Position numbers and translations under genes: made by a program. A DNA stretch of 8,242 nt from an uncultured Eubacteriales bacterium (GTDB lineage Bacteria > Bacillota > Clostridia > Lachnospirales > Lachnospiraceae), in NCBI GenBank assembly GCA_949297565.1, contig CASFUI010000253.1:1-8242 (forward strand). Direction: 5' to 3'. This document shows positions 1-6,015 of the stretch, one piece after another (positions within the stretch are counted from its first letter, which is position 1; the number at the start of each line of letters is the position of its first letter). The notes below the pieces were generated by a model. The model did no database searches. It was given only the letters and a program-made list of their open reading frames with translations, and was not told the origin of the DNA.

Positions 1-561
1 CTCTCCCACAAAATAAATCACAGTATTAAGCACAAATGAAACCAGTATAATATATCCAAGAATTACAACTGTATGCTTAACAGAGGATTTAAGTATTCCA
101 TCTTCACAGTGGCAGTGGTCATGGTCGCATATATGACCTATTTTCTTCTGTATATCCTCCTGCCTCTTCGCCTTTCTCATGACAAAATCAATGACAAAGC
201 CCGCTGCCATACCGATGACTATTTTCCAGCCGATTATCGTTATTATAGTGCTCACAGGCACTTTTTCAGACAGAAACACAGGCAGCATCTCGTCAGAAGT
301 TGACAGATAAATAGAAATCAGTGTTCCCAGCGTAATCACGCGGCCTGCATAGAGATTAGACGCCGCTGCCGAGAAGCCGCACTGAGGGAAAGCTCCGAGT
401 ACCGCGCCTATAAGCGGACCCGCCTTACCCGAATTTTTAATCATCCGTTTTGTCTTTGCAGTCGTTTTATGTTCAATATACTCCATTGCCAGGTATGTCA
501 GAAACAAAAACGGCAGAAGTTTCACACTGTCTATCAGTGTGTCAAGAATTACATCTAACAT
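1..561 (-). CDS. Putative heavy-metal/arsenic efflux permease, ArsP_2 family (partial, C-terminus outside window)
   Basis: The open frame of 187 codons runs from ATG at 561 through the left edge, so the C-terminal half is missing. The protein is hydrophobic and starts MLDVILDTLIDSVKLLPFLF. It carries PQCGFS at residues 59-64, SNLYAGRVITLGT at 68-80 and STSDEMLP at 87-94. I recognise these as hallmarks of the putative 10-TM heavy-metal exporters (PF11449, often annotated arsenic efflux protein or putative manganese transporter). Visible membrane segments are about 12-27, 46-68, 72-88, 103-127 and 163-184. Between the last two lies a cytosolic-looking stretch with a His/Cys cluster (H143, C145, H147, H149, C150, H151, C152) that could bind metal. 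The role is export of a metal or metalloid across the plasma membrane; the substrate cannot be told from sequence. It lies 88 bases downstream of the PAP2 gene on the same strand, so co-transcription is possible. The family call is fairly sure; the substrate is inference. Confidence 0.82.
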   Translation of the reverse strand, partial: MLDVILDTLIDSVKLLPFLFLTYLAMEYIEHKTTAKTKRMIKNSGKAGPLIGAVLGAFPQCGFSAAASNLYAGRVITLGTLISIYLSTSDEMLPVFLSEKVPVSTIITIIGWKIVIGMAAGFVIDFVMRKAKRQEDIQKKIGHICDHDHCHCEDGILKSSVKHTVVILGYIILVSFVLNTVIYFVGE

Positions 562-649
562 TATATAATTATCCTCCATTCCGGCGCTTTATCCGAGCGC
601 TCCCCAATCCGACACAGCAAGTCCTTTTGCTGCCGGGTCAAAAGTTATA
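562..649 (-). other. Short intergenic gap between PAP2 and metal-exporter genes with two weak inverted repeats
   Basis: The 88 bases hold a 6-bp inverted repeat CAGCAA/TTGCTG (615-620 and 627-632) and a 5-bp one GCGCT/AGCGC (584-588 and 596-600). Neither is followed by a T-run on either strand, so I do not call a terminator. No clear promoter hexamers are visible, which is compatible with one transcript covering both genes. Confidence 0.35.
573..577 (-). promoter_or_regulatory. Ribosome binding site that sets the start of the metal-exporter gene
   Basis: GGAGG on the minus strand, 11 bases before the ATG at 561. An in-frame ATG at 579 overlaps this site (ATGGAGGAT), so the longer reading (MEDNYIMLDV) would have its Shine-Dalgarno inside its own first codons. 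I therefore take 561 as the start, which also gives the family-like N-terminus MLDVILDT. Confidence 0.7.
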
Positions 650-1234
650 TTATTTTGTAAAAAGCGTTTTATACGGCATTCCCTCATCAAAAACCATGCG
701 CAGCCTTTTAGATTTTTTAATGAGCAGCTTTACGATATAATAAGAAATGACACCGTAAAGCGTGCCAAGTACAAGGCTTGCCAGAACATCCGTAGGATAA
801 TGCACAGTCAGATAAAGTCTCGACAGAGATATTAATGCCGCTATCACAAGAGCAACGCCGCCCTCCTTTTTATACCACATAAAAAAAGCTGCCGCCGCAG
901 CGAATGACGCCGAAGTGTGCCCTGAAGGAAACGACCAGTCTTTAGCTGTCGCAAATACATTGTACAAATTTTCAAAAGTAGGGTCCGCATTGAACGGCCT
1001 GACTCTTGCGAACATATTTTTCATAATACCGTTGCACATTATCAGTGACAATATAAGAGCAAACGCCATTGTGAGCCCCGCCTTCCTGTACTTTTTCGGA
1101 AATATGAAAAGTGAGGCGAGCGCAAGCAGAATCCAGAATATTCCTTTTTCTCCAAGCATAGTAATTCCGTACATAATAGGGTCTGTCACAGGATTATGCA
1201 GACTCTCAAACCAATGAAGAACTTGTAATTCCAT
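650..1234 (-). CDS. PAP2-family membrane phosphatase (undecaprenyl-diphosphatase/lipid phosphatase-like)
   Basis: A 194-residue integral membrane protein of the type 2 phosphatidic acid phosphatase family. All three catalytic motifs are present: KX6RP at K72-R79-P80, PSGH at 103-106 (H106 is the general acid), and SRX5HX3D at S138-R139, H145 (nucleophile) and D149. Hydrophobic segments lie near residues 31-46, 52-71, 108-120, 127-139 and 149-172, giving the usual small-PAP2 topology with the active site at the outer face. These enzymes dephosphorylate lipid phosphates, often undecaprenyl pyrophosphate in cell-wall carrier recycling (BcrC-like) or phosphatidylglycerol phosphate; the sequence does not decide the substrate. 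AAGGAGA at 1244-1250 lies 9 bases before the ATG. The gene is divergent from the AGCS symporter and 88 bases upstream of the metal-exporter gene. Length is normal for the family and nothing is missing. Bacitracin tolerance is a possible but unproven consequence. Confidence 0.9.
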   Translation of the reverse strand: MELQVLHWFESLHNPVTDPIMYGITMLGEKGIFWILLALASLFIFPKKYRKAGLTMAFALILSLIMCNGIMKNMFARVRPFNADPTFENLYNVFATAKDWSFPSGHTSASFAAAAAFFMWYKKEGGVALVIAALISLSRLYLTVHYPTDVLASLVLGTLYGVISYYIVKLLIKKSKRLRMVFDEGMPYKTLFTK

Positions 1235-1285
1235 TAATTCTATTCTCCTTAAATATATATGTATTTATAAAATCCCACTTTATAC

Positions 1286-1313
1286 ATTTTATCTATATAA
1301 TTTTTTTTTGCAA
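1286..1313 (-). promoter_or_regulatory. Probable sigma-A promoter for the PAP2 gene, sharing its -35 with the divergent promoter
   Basis: On the minus strand, TTGCAA at 1308-1313 (its own reverse complement) is followed after 16 bases by TAAAAT at 1286-1291. An alternative is TTTACT at 1313-1318 with TAGATA at 1290-1295, 17 bases apart. Both place the start within 60 bases of the PAP2 ATG. The spacer contains nine consecutive A residues on this strand, which may add curvature. The exact hexamers are uncertain. Confidence 0.4.
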
Positions 1314-1336
1314 GTAAAACATTTTTATGTTATAGT
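1308..1336 (+). promoter_or_regulatory. Sigma-A promoter with extended -10 for the AGCS symporter
   Basis: -35 TTGCAA at 1308-1313, a 17-base spacer, then -10 TATAGT at 1331-1336 preceded by TG at 1328-1329 (extended -10, TGTTATAGT). Transcription would begin near 1343, giving a leader of roughly 45-55 bases. The spacing is ideal and both hexamers are close to consensus. I see no riboswitch-sized structure in the leader. Confidence 0.65.
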
Positions 1337-1380
1337 TTTTGAGAAATTTTTTTAAAATATATCAGTAATATTTATGAAAC

Positions 1381-1384
1381 GGAG
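1381..1384 (+). promoter_or_regulatory. Ribosome binding site of the AGCS gene with two candidate starts
   Basis: GGAG sits 3 bases before ATG 1388 and 12 bases before ATG 1397. Neither spacing is ideal; 3 bases is below the usual working range, so 1397 is favoured. The same layout, with the identical 11-mer GAAACGGAGTA, occurs in front of the DUF1275 gene. Confidence 0.5.
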
Positions 1385-1396
1385 TATATGATTTAT

Positions 1397-2836
1397 ATGT
1401 TGGAAACTGTCAGTTCAATTCTAAGCAAAATTGATGATTTTATCTGGGGAATGCCCCTGATTATACTGATTATTTCAGTTGGTCTATTTCTTACCATTCG
1501 TCTGAAAGGACTTCAAATCACACGCCTGGGCTTAGCCATAAAAAACATGTTCAAAAATGACATATCCGGCGAGGGCGAGGTCTCAGGCTTTGCCTCACTT
1601 TGCACGGCTCTCTCCGCCACTATCGGTACGGGAAATATCGTCGGAGTTGCGACTGCCATTGTTACAGGCGGTCCCGGAGCGCTCTTCTGGATGTGGATTG
1701 CGGCAATCGTAGGAACAGCGACAAAATATTCAGAGTGCCTTCTGGCAGTAAAATACAGGGTTGTACAAAAAGACGGCCATATTCTCGGCGGTCCGTTCTA
1801 TTACATAGAGCGCGGAATGGGTAAAAACTTCCGCTGGCTGGCAAAGCTGTTTGCCTTTTTCGGCGTCGGCGTAGGTCTTTTAGGCATCGGAACCTTCACT
1901 CAGATTAACGGTATCACAAGCGCCGTAAATAATTTTTTCGATGCGGGCAATGAGTGGACGGTATCGCTTTTCGGCAGAAGCTATTCGTGGACTGTGATAA
2001 TTTCAGGAATTATTCTCACAATCTGCACCGCCATGGTCCTTATAGGAGGTTTAAAGCGCATATCCTCTGTGGCTGAAGTAGTTGTACCTTTTATGGCTAT
2101 TACATATGTTGCCGCAGCAATGATAATACTTGTGTTTAATTTCAGAGAGATTCCGGCGGCGCTTGCCACTATCATAGAGAGCGCCTTCGGTCTGCGTGCA
2201 ATCGGAGGAGGAGCTTTGGGCTCAATGATGCTCGCGATGCAGATGGGTGTCGCAAGAGGAATTTTCTCAAACGAGGCAGGACTCGGAAGCGCCCCTATCG
2301 CCGCAGCCGCAGCAGTTACAGACGCCCCTGCACAGCAGGGACTTGTCTCTATGATGGGTACGTTTATTGACACCATTATAATCTGCACTATGACAGGGCT
2401 TGTCATTGTAATTACCGGCTCATGGAATGTCGGGCTTGAGGGCGTTGACGTCACAACAAGAGCTTTCCAAATCGGGCTCCCTCTTCCGTCGGCAGCAGCA
2501 TCATTTATACTTATGCTCTGTCTTGTGTTCTTTGCATTTACAACAATTCTGGGCTGGAACTATTACAGCGAAAAATGTCTTGAATATCTTGTCGGTGACA
2601 AACCAAAGATAATCAAAATATTCCGCTGGCTGTATATCGCCTGCGTATTTATAGGCCCTTTCATGACAGTTTCTGCCGTGTGGACAATAGCAGACATTTT
2701 CAACGGTCTTATGGCTCTGCCTAACCTCGTTGCGCTGATTGCGCTGAACGGTGTAGTTGTATCAGAGACAAACAAATACCTCAGCCGTCTTAAAGCTGAA
2801 AAACAAAAAACCGGAATAAATCAGAACATTAATTAA
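1397..2836 (+). CDS. Alanine/glycine:sodium symporter, AGCS family
   Basis: A 479-residue polytopic protein, full length for the family, that imports alanine, glycine or a related neutral amino acid with Na+ (or H+) across the plasma membrane. Counting from ATG 1397 as residue 1, diagnostic blocks are TALSATIGTGNIVGVATA near 70-87, GGPGALFWMW (the AGCS signature) at 91-100, GGPFYYIERGMG at 131-142, ARGIFSNEAGLGSAP at 286-300 and TTILGWNYYSEKC at 382-394. About 10-11 hydrophobic segments follow. An in-frame ATG at 1388 would add three residues (MIY), but it is only 3 bases from GGAG (1381-1384), too close. The ATG at 1397 is 12 bases away and gives a family-like N-terminus, so I prefer it. Transcription is from its own promoter in the divergent region. 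It is followed by two hairpins and converges on the RNase H gene. Substrate choice among Ala, Gly, Ser and Gln cannot be read from the sequence. Confidence 0.95.
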   Translation: MLETVSSILSKIDDFIWGMPLIILIISVGLFLTIRLKGLQITRLGLAIKNMFKNDISGEGEVSGFASLCTALSATIGTGNIVGVATAIVTGGPGALFWMWIAAIVGTATKYSECLLAVKYRVVQKDGHILGGPFYYIERGMGKNFRWLAKLFAFFGVGVGLLGIGTFTQINGITSAVNNFFDAGNEWTVSLFGRSYSWTVIISGIILTICTAMVLIGGLKRISSVAEVVVPFMAITYVAAAMIILVFNFREIPAALATIIESAFGLRAIGGGALGSMMLAMQMGVARGIFSNEAGLGSAPIAAAAAVTDAPAQQGLVSMMGTFIDTIIICTMTGLVIVITGSWNVGLEGVDVTTRAFQIGLPLPSAAASFILMLCLVFFAFTTILGWNYYSEKCLEYLVGDKPKIIKIFRWLYIACVFIGPFMTVSAVWTIADIFNGLMALPNLVALIALNGVVVSETNKYLSRLKAEKQKTGINQNIN

Positions 2837-2843
2837 AGACAAT

Positions 2844-2869
2844 GGGGAAGTATTTGAGAAGCTTTCCCC
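2844..2869. other. Inverted repeat downstream of the AGCS stop (hairpin without U-tract)
   Basis: GGGGAA (2844-2849) pairs with TTCCCC (2864-2869), extendable by G2850-C2862 over a one-base bulge. It begins 7 bases after the symporter stop. No T-run follows on the plus strand and only a broken one on the minus strand, so it may act as an mRNA 3'-end stabiliser or inefficient terminator; this is inference. Confidence 0.4.
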
Positions 2870-2883
2870 GAAGAGACAGCAAC

Positions 2884-2923
2884 GCCAGTCGGGCAAACAA
2901 ATATAATCTGTGCCCGTACTGGC
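2884..2923. other. Strong 12-bp hairpin in the convergent AGCS/RNase H region
   Basis: The left arm GCCAGTCGGGCA (2884-2895) pairs with TGCCCGTACTGGC (2911-2923) through 12 base pairs with one bulged T at 2917, around a 15-base AT-rich loop. It is by far the most stable structure in the 172-base intergenic region. It lacks a following T-run on both strands, so it does not fit a standard intrinsic terminator. It could still mark the 3' end of one or both converging transcripts after processing. The rest of the region (2924-3008) is AT-rich and shows no gene. Confidence 0.5.
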
Positions 2924-3008
2924 ATATGCTTATTGACCAAACTGTATAAATTCTTATTAATAACAAACCTATCTGTTTTTCTTTTAATTCGGTAACTATA
3001 TCGAGGCT

Positions 3009-3596
3009 TTACAGCAGTCCCACAGCCTGTTTTGCAAGCCTGTCCGCCTCCTCGTTGCCCTCGACTCCCGAATGTCCCTTAACTTTTACAAAATTCAGAT
3101 TAATTTTGTCCTTTACAGACTGCATATAATCAAAATATGCTATCGTGCCTGCCTTATTGCGCTTCCATTCGCCTGTCGCCCACATCTGTATTCCCATGTA
3201 GTCATAATAAATATCAAGCGATTTAATTCCAAGCTCCAGCGCCTTCTCAACCGCCGCTATGCTTCCGAGAACTTCCCCTGCAACATTCCTCATCGATGAC
3301 ATCTGTTCATCGTTTCCACTTCCCATAAGCGTATATCGCTCTTTTTTGTATACAAGAAAGCCTCCGTAGCCGTAAACTCCTGTTGAAACATTAAATGAGC
3401 CGTCAACAAAGGCATAAGCCTCCGCTTTCAACCGGGCTTTTCTTTCCATGCCAAGATATTCCTGAGCATCGGCAAGCGTGGAAAAACTTTTATACTGCGC
3501 TCCGGCAAAACCGTGTACCTGCGCCCTGCATTCCTCCCACGTACCGTATATGCCCGGCACAGCGCCGACACGCACCGCATAAAACTTTGACGCCAT
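3009..3596 (-). CDS. rnhA: Ribonuclease HI with N-terminal viroplasmin (hybrid-binding) domain
   Basis: A 195-residue cytosolic enzyme that cuts the RNA strand of RNA:DNA hybrids (primers, R-loops). Residues 4-48 form a viroplasmin/hybrid-binding domain (KFYAVRVG, GIYGTWEEC, then a KSFSTLADAQEYL helix), the module found at the N-terminus of eukaryotic RNase H1 and some bacterial ones. The RNase H domain spans about 58-193. Its catalytic acids are all present: D65 (FVDGSF), E108 (AGEVLG), D132 (YYDYMG) and D185 (EEADRLAK), with H175 in KGHSG. The start ATG at 3596 lies 3 bases after the thioredoxin stop and has no recognisable Shine-Dalgarno in front (the preceding bases are TTTAAGCTCAAATAGTTA), so translation probably depends on ribosomes finishing thioredoxin. 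No terminator-like T-run follows its stop. Function is confident. The symbol follows family usage; this is not the short E. coli-type architecture. Confidence 0.92.
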   Translation of the reverse strand: MASKFYAVRVGAVPGIYGTWEECRAQVHGFAGAQYKSFSTLADAQEYLGMERKARLKAEAYAFVDGSFNVSTGVYGYGGFLVYKKERYTLMGSGNDEQMSSMRNVAGEVLGSIAAVEKALELGIKSLDIYYDYMGIQMWATGEWKRNKAGTIAYFDYMQSVKDKINLNFVKVKGHSGVEGNEEADRLAKQAVGLL

Positions 3597-3599
3597 TAA

Positions 3600-3905
3600 C
3601 TATTTGAGCTTAAAGACTTCTTCAAGCGCTTCCTTTCCCTGATAGCCGACAGATGTAATCTCCGGTTTTCCGTTTTTAAATAAAATCAGCGTAGGAATGC
3701 TTACTACCATAAATTTTTGTGCAAGTCCCATTTCCTCGTCTATATTGACCTTACCAACCTTAATCTCCGGGTGCTCCTTCTCAATCTGCTCAACAACAGG
3801 AGCAAGCATCTTGCATGGTCCGCACCATGAAGCCCAAAAATCAACTAATACAGGCTTGTCGCTATCCTCAACCTCTGCTTTAAAATTACTTTCAGTAATA
3901 ACCAT
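3600..3905 (-). CDS. trxA: Thioredoxin
   Basis: A 101-residue thioredoxin that reduces protein disulfides in the cytosol, recycled by thioredoxin reductase. The redox site WCGPC is at residues 27-31, inside VDFWASWCGPCKML. The buried acid before it is D22, and the cis-proline is P71 in VSIPTL. Length matches the classical single-domain family. The ATG at 3905 is chosen because GGAGG (3911-3915) lies 5 bases before it. The in-frame ATG at 3917 overlaps that site and would add only MEDI. It is the first gene of a probable two-gene transcript with RNase HI (3-base gap), behind a promoter at 3964-3993. It lies 136 bases downstream of argG, with AT-rich inverted repeats between, so it may also receive read-through. 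The symbol reflects the class; whether it is the main housekeeping thioredoxin of this genome cannot be told. Confidence 0.94.
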   Translation of the reverse strand: MVITESNFKAEVEDSDKPVLVDFWASWCGPCKMLAPVVEQIEKEHPEIKVGKVNIDEEMGLAQKFMVVSIPTLILFKNGKPEITSVGYQGKEALEEVFKLK

Positions 3906-3910
3906 AATAT

Positions 3911-3915
3911 CCTCC
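3911..3915 (-). promoter_or_regulatory. Ribosome binding site that decides the thioredoxin start
   Basis: GGAGG on the minus strand sits 5 bases before ATG 3905. It is embedded in ATGGAGGAT, whose own ATG (3917) is in frame. The upstream ATG has no Shine-Dalgarno, so the true protein should begin MVITESNF. Confidence 0.75.
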
Positions 3916-3931
3916 ATTCAGAATCGGTTTA

Positions 3932-3947
3932 TCGCGCTGACGCGCGA
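3932..3947. other. GC-rich hairpin in the thioredoxin leader
   Basis: TCGCGC (3932-3937) pairs perfectly with GCGCGA (3942-3947) around a 4-base loop. It stands out in an otherwise AT-rich gap, within the predicted 5' leader of the thioredoxin mRNA and about 17 bases upstream of its ribosome binding site. It could protect the 5' end of the message or bind a protein; no known riboswitch is recognised. Confidence 0.4.
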
Positions 3948-3963
3948 CTGCTCTGTAAGTATT

Positions 3964-3993
3964 ATTATAACCACTAATATACTATAAAATCAA
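3964..3993 (-). promoter_or_regulatory. Probable sigma-A promoter for thioredoxin-RNase HI
   Basis: On the minus strand TTGATT (3988-3993) is followed after 18 bases by a perfect TATAAT (3964-3969). This predicts a start near 3957, about 50 bases before ATG 3905. The -10 is consensus and the spacing one base longer than ideal. Confidence 0.55.
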
Positions 3994-4006
3994 GAAAATA
4001 CTTTCT

Positions 4007-4040
4007 CAATATTTTTAATATTGAAGCAGTTCAGGCTGCT
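4007..4040 (-). terminator. Possible weak terminator or operator downstream of argG
   Basis: Immediately after the argG stop the minus strand has AGCAG/CTGCT (4025-4029 with 4036-4040). It is followed by a perfect 7-bp AT-rich dyad CAATATT-AAA-AATATTG (4007-4023). No clean T-run follows (AGAAAGTATTTTCTTG). The second dyad lies 13 bases upstream of the thioredoxin -35, so it might be an operator instead. Termination here is only a guess. Confidence 0.25.
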
Positions 4041-4041
4041 C

Positions 4042-5286
4042 TTAACCGCACAACCCTGCCTCAGATGCGTCTGAGCTCTTTCTTTCCATCGAAGCCTGCA
4101 CTCTTGTAGGCAGCCCGTAAATACTGATATAGCCTGTGGCATCTGACTGTCTGTAATCTCCGCCCGCCTCAAATGTAGCAATGCTCATATCGTAGAGCGA
4201 ATACTTTGACCAAACTCCTGCGTTTATAATATTTCCCTTGTAAAGCTTGAGTCTAACCCTGCCTGTTACATTCTGCTGCGTGCTTGTAACAAACGCAGAC
4301 AGAGCCTCCCTCAGAGGAGAATACCACTGACCGTCATACACAAGTTCCGCAAATGTAATTGCAAGCTCTCTCTTTTTATGGGCAGTTCTCTTGTCCAATG
4401 TAATTGTCTCAAGCACCTCATGAGCCCTGTACAGAATTGTTCCGCCCGGCGTCTCATAAACTCCTCTCGATTTCATTCCCACGAGACGGTTTTCAACCAC
4501 ATCGTAAATTCCGATACCGTTTGTACCGCCAATCACATTGAGCTTTCTGATTATATCAGACGGTTTCATGCTCTCACCGTTCAGCTTCACAGGCACTCCC
4601 TTTTCAAATTCAAGCTCTATATATTCAGGTCTGTCAGGCGCCTGTACAGGCGAAACTCCAAGCTCCAAAAAGCCCTCTTTTTCGTAATTAGGCTCATTGC
4701 CAGGGTCCTCAAGGTCAAGCCCTTCATGTGACAGATGCCATAAATTCTTATCCTTTGAGTAGCTGTTTTCCCTGTTTACTGAAATAGGTATGTTATGGGC
4801 CTCAGCGTAATCAATTTCTTCTTCACGGCTCTGTATATCCCACTCTCTCCAAGGAGCGATAATCTTCATTCCGGGAGCAAAGTGCATGATAGCAAGCTCA
4901 AACCGTACCTGATCGTTCCCCTTTCCTGTGCTTCCGTGACATACTGCGTCAGCATTCTCCTGCTTAGCAATCTCAACCACCCTCTTAGCCAGTATAGGGC
5001 GCGCGAAGCTGGTACCCAGAAGATACCCCTCATAATCGGCTCCTGCCTGCATTGTAGGGATTATATAATCATTGACAAATTCATCCGTCAAATCCTCAAT
5101 ATAGAGCTTGCTAACTCCGCTCTTTTTAGCGCGCTCCTCAAGTCCTATAAGCTCATCCTTCTGACCCACATTTCCGCACACCGCGATTACCTCACAGTTA
5201 TTATAATGCTCCTTGAGCCATGTGATAATAATTGACGTGTCAAGTCCTCCTGAATATGCCAGAACTACCTTCTTAATTTCACTCAT
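4042..5286 (-). CDS. argG: Argininosuccinate synthase
   Basis: A 414-residue cytosolic enzyme that joins citrulline and aspartate at the cost of ATP to AMP and PPi, making argininosuccinate, the penultimate step of arginine synthesis. Signature 1, AYSGGLDTS (residues 10-18), is the ATP pyrophosphatase P-loop. Signature 2, GSTGKGNDQVRF (118-129), matches the family pattern exactly. Other conserved blocks include GTSFARPILAKR (91-102), APWREWD (144-150) and ENSYSKDKNLWHLSHEG (173-189). Length is typical. GGAGG at 5295-5299 lies 8 bases before the ATG. The gap to the upstream DUF1275 gene is only 16 bases and is filled by this site, so argG very probably shares that gene's transcript. The usual partner argH (argininosuccinate lyase) does not follow; thioredoxin does. 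Regulation is therefore likely through the divergent LysR region at 6005-6217. I see no ArgR-type box there. Confidence 0.98.
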   Translation of the reverse strand: MSEIKKVVLAYSGGLDTSIIITWLKEHYNNCEVIAVCGNVGQKDELIGLEERAKKSGVSKLYIEDLTDEFVNDYIIPTMQAGADYEGYLLGTSFARPILAKRVVEIAKQENADAVCHGSTGKGNDQVRFELAIMHFAPGMKIIAPWREWDIQSREEEIDYAEAHNIPISVNRENSYSKDKNLWHLSHEGLDLEDPGNEPNYEKEGFLELGVSPVQAPDRPEYIELEFEKGVPVKLNGESMKPSDIIRKLNVIGGTNGIGIYDVVENRLVGMKSRGVYETPGGTILYRAHEVLETITLDKRTAHKKRELAITFAELVYDGQWYSPLREALSAFVTSTQQNVTGRVRLKLYKGNIINAGVWSKYSLYDMSIATFEAGGDYRQSDATGYISIYGLPTRVQASMERKSSDASEAGLCG

Positions 5287-5302
5287 TTTAATTTCCTCCG
5301 TT

Positions 5303-6004
5303 TTATCTAAGTTTTTCCAAAAACATAAGCAAGAAGCTTATAAACAGCAGCCCCGCAGAAACCCAAATCATATGTATGCCAAACCGCATCGAAAGATTTC
5401 CTCCTATTCCGGCTCCCAACGCAAAAAACAGTATAACGCCGAAATAATAAGCCGCCTGCCTTAAAAGCTTTGGATTTCTCTCCCTTATATACATGGAAAA
5501 TGCCGCCGTGGCGCTTCTTAAATTGCCTATGCACATGGTACTTGCATATGAATAGCCGTTCACCTTTCTGAATGCCTGAACCTGCATGGCGCAGGCAAAG
5601 GACACAATAACTGCCGCTGCAATGTTCATCGTCTGCGGAATAAACCCAACTGCCGCCAGCAGGCCTATCTCAACCAGAAGCACTCCCTGCCGCCAGTGCA
5701 GCCTTTTTGAGTATCTGCAGATGTACTGTATCTGCTCCGCCGCAAATACTCCAAGCACAAACGCGAGCAACGGAAAAAGATATGTAAGTACGTCCGCCCA
5801 GTCACCCGTAATAAAATGCTGGCTCATGAGGACAACATTGCCTGTCTGCGCATTGGAAAATACCTTGTCTCTTGTATTGTATGTATAGGCATCCTGAAAT
5901 CCACCGGACAGTGCCAGAAAAACACTGTTTACAAATGCCTCTGACATCTGTCTCTCAGGCAGGAGACCTTTACATCTTATTTTCAGCTTTTCACTGCTCA
6001 CCAT
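5303..6004 (-). CDS. YoaK/DUF1275 family membrane protein
   Basis: A 233-residue integral membrane protein with about six hydrophobic segments, near residues 21-41, 71-93, 105-124, 127-144, 181-205 and 209-229. The DUF1275 (PF06912) hallmarks are present: SGGFQDAYTY at 33-42, FSNAQTGNVVLMS at 49-61, and a second block MQVQAFRKVNG (140-150) followed by STMCIGNLRSA. The function of this family is not established; small-molecule transport has been proposed. I choose ATG 6004 because GGAG (6016-6019) is 11 bases from it, while ATG 6013 (adding MFH) is only 2 bases away. The gene leads a probable operon with argG, 16 bases downstream, from a strong promoter at 6101-6129. It is divergent from a LysR regulator that probably controls it. 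A link to arginine, citrulline or another amino acid is suggested only by this context. Confidence 0.88.
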   Translation of the reverse strand: MVSSEKLKIRCKGLLPERQMSEAFVNSVFLALSGGFQDAYTYNTRDKVFSNAQTGNVVLMSQHFITGDWADVLTYLFPLLAFVLGVFAAEQIQYICRYSKRLHWRQGVLLVEIGLLAAVGFIPQTMNIAAAVIVSFACAMQVQAFRKVNGYSYASTMCIGNLRSATAAFSMYIRERNPKLLRQAAYYFGVILFFALGAGIGGNLSMRFGIHMIWVSAGLLFISFLLMFLEKLR

Positions 6005-6015
6005 ATGAAACATTA

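Noticed and set aside
73..303. A 76-codon open frame on the plus strand at the left edge
   Set aside because: It is antisense to the metal-exporter gene, whose frame gives clear family motifs on the other strand.
611..639. Hairpin CAGCAA/TTGCTG after the PAP2 stop as an intrinsic terminator
   Set aside because: The stem is only 6 bp and is followed by no T-run in the direction of transcription.
1337..1396. Possible riboswitch in the leader of the AGCS gene (glycine riboswitches can precede such transporters)
   Set aside because: The leader is about 50 bases of AT-rich sequence with no conserved glycine-riboswitch core or stable stem.
1981..2454. A 157-codon open frame antisense to the AGCS symporter gene
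   Set aside because: It lies wholly inside a well-supported gene, has low-complexity Ala/Ile/Thr-rich content typical of the reverse strand of a membrane protein, and lacks a ribosome binding site.
4795..5235. A 146-codon open frame antisense to argG
   Set aside because: It is a shadow of the argG coding sequence with no recognisable domain and no upstream ribosome binding site.
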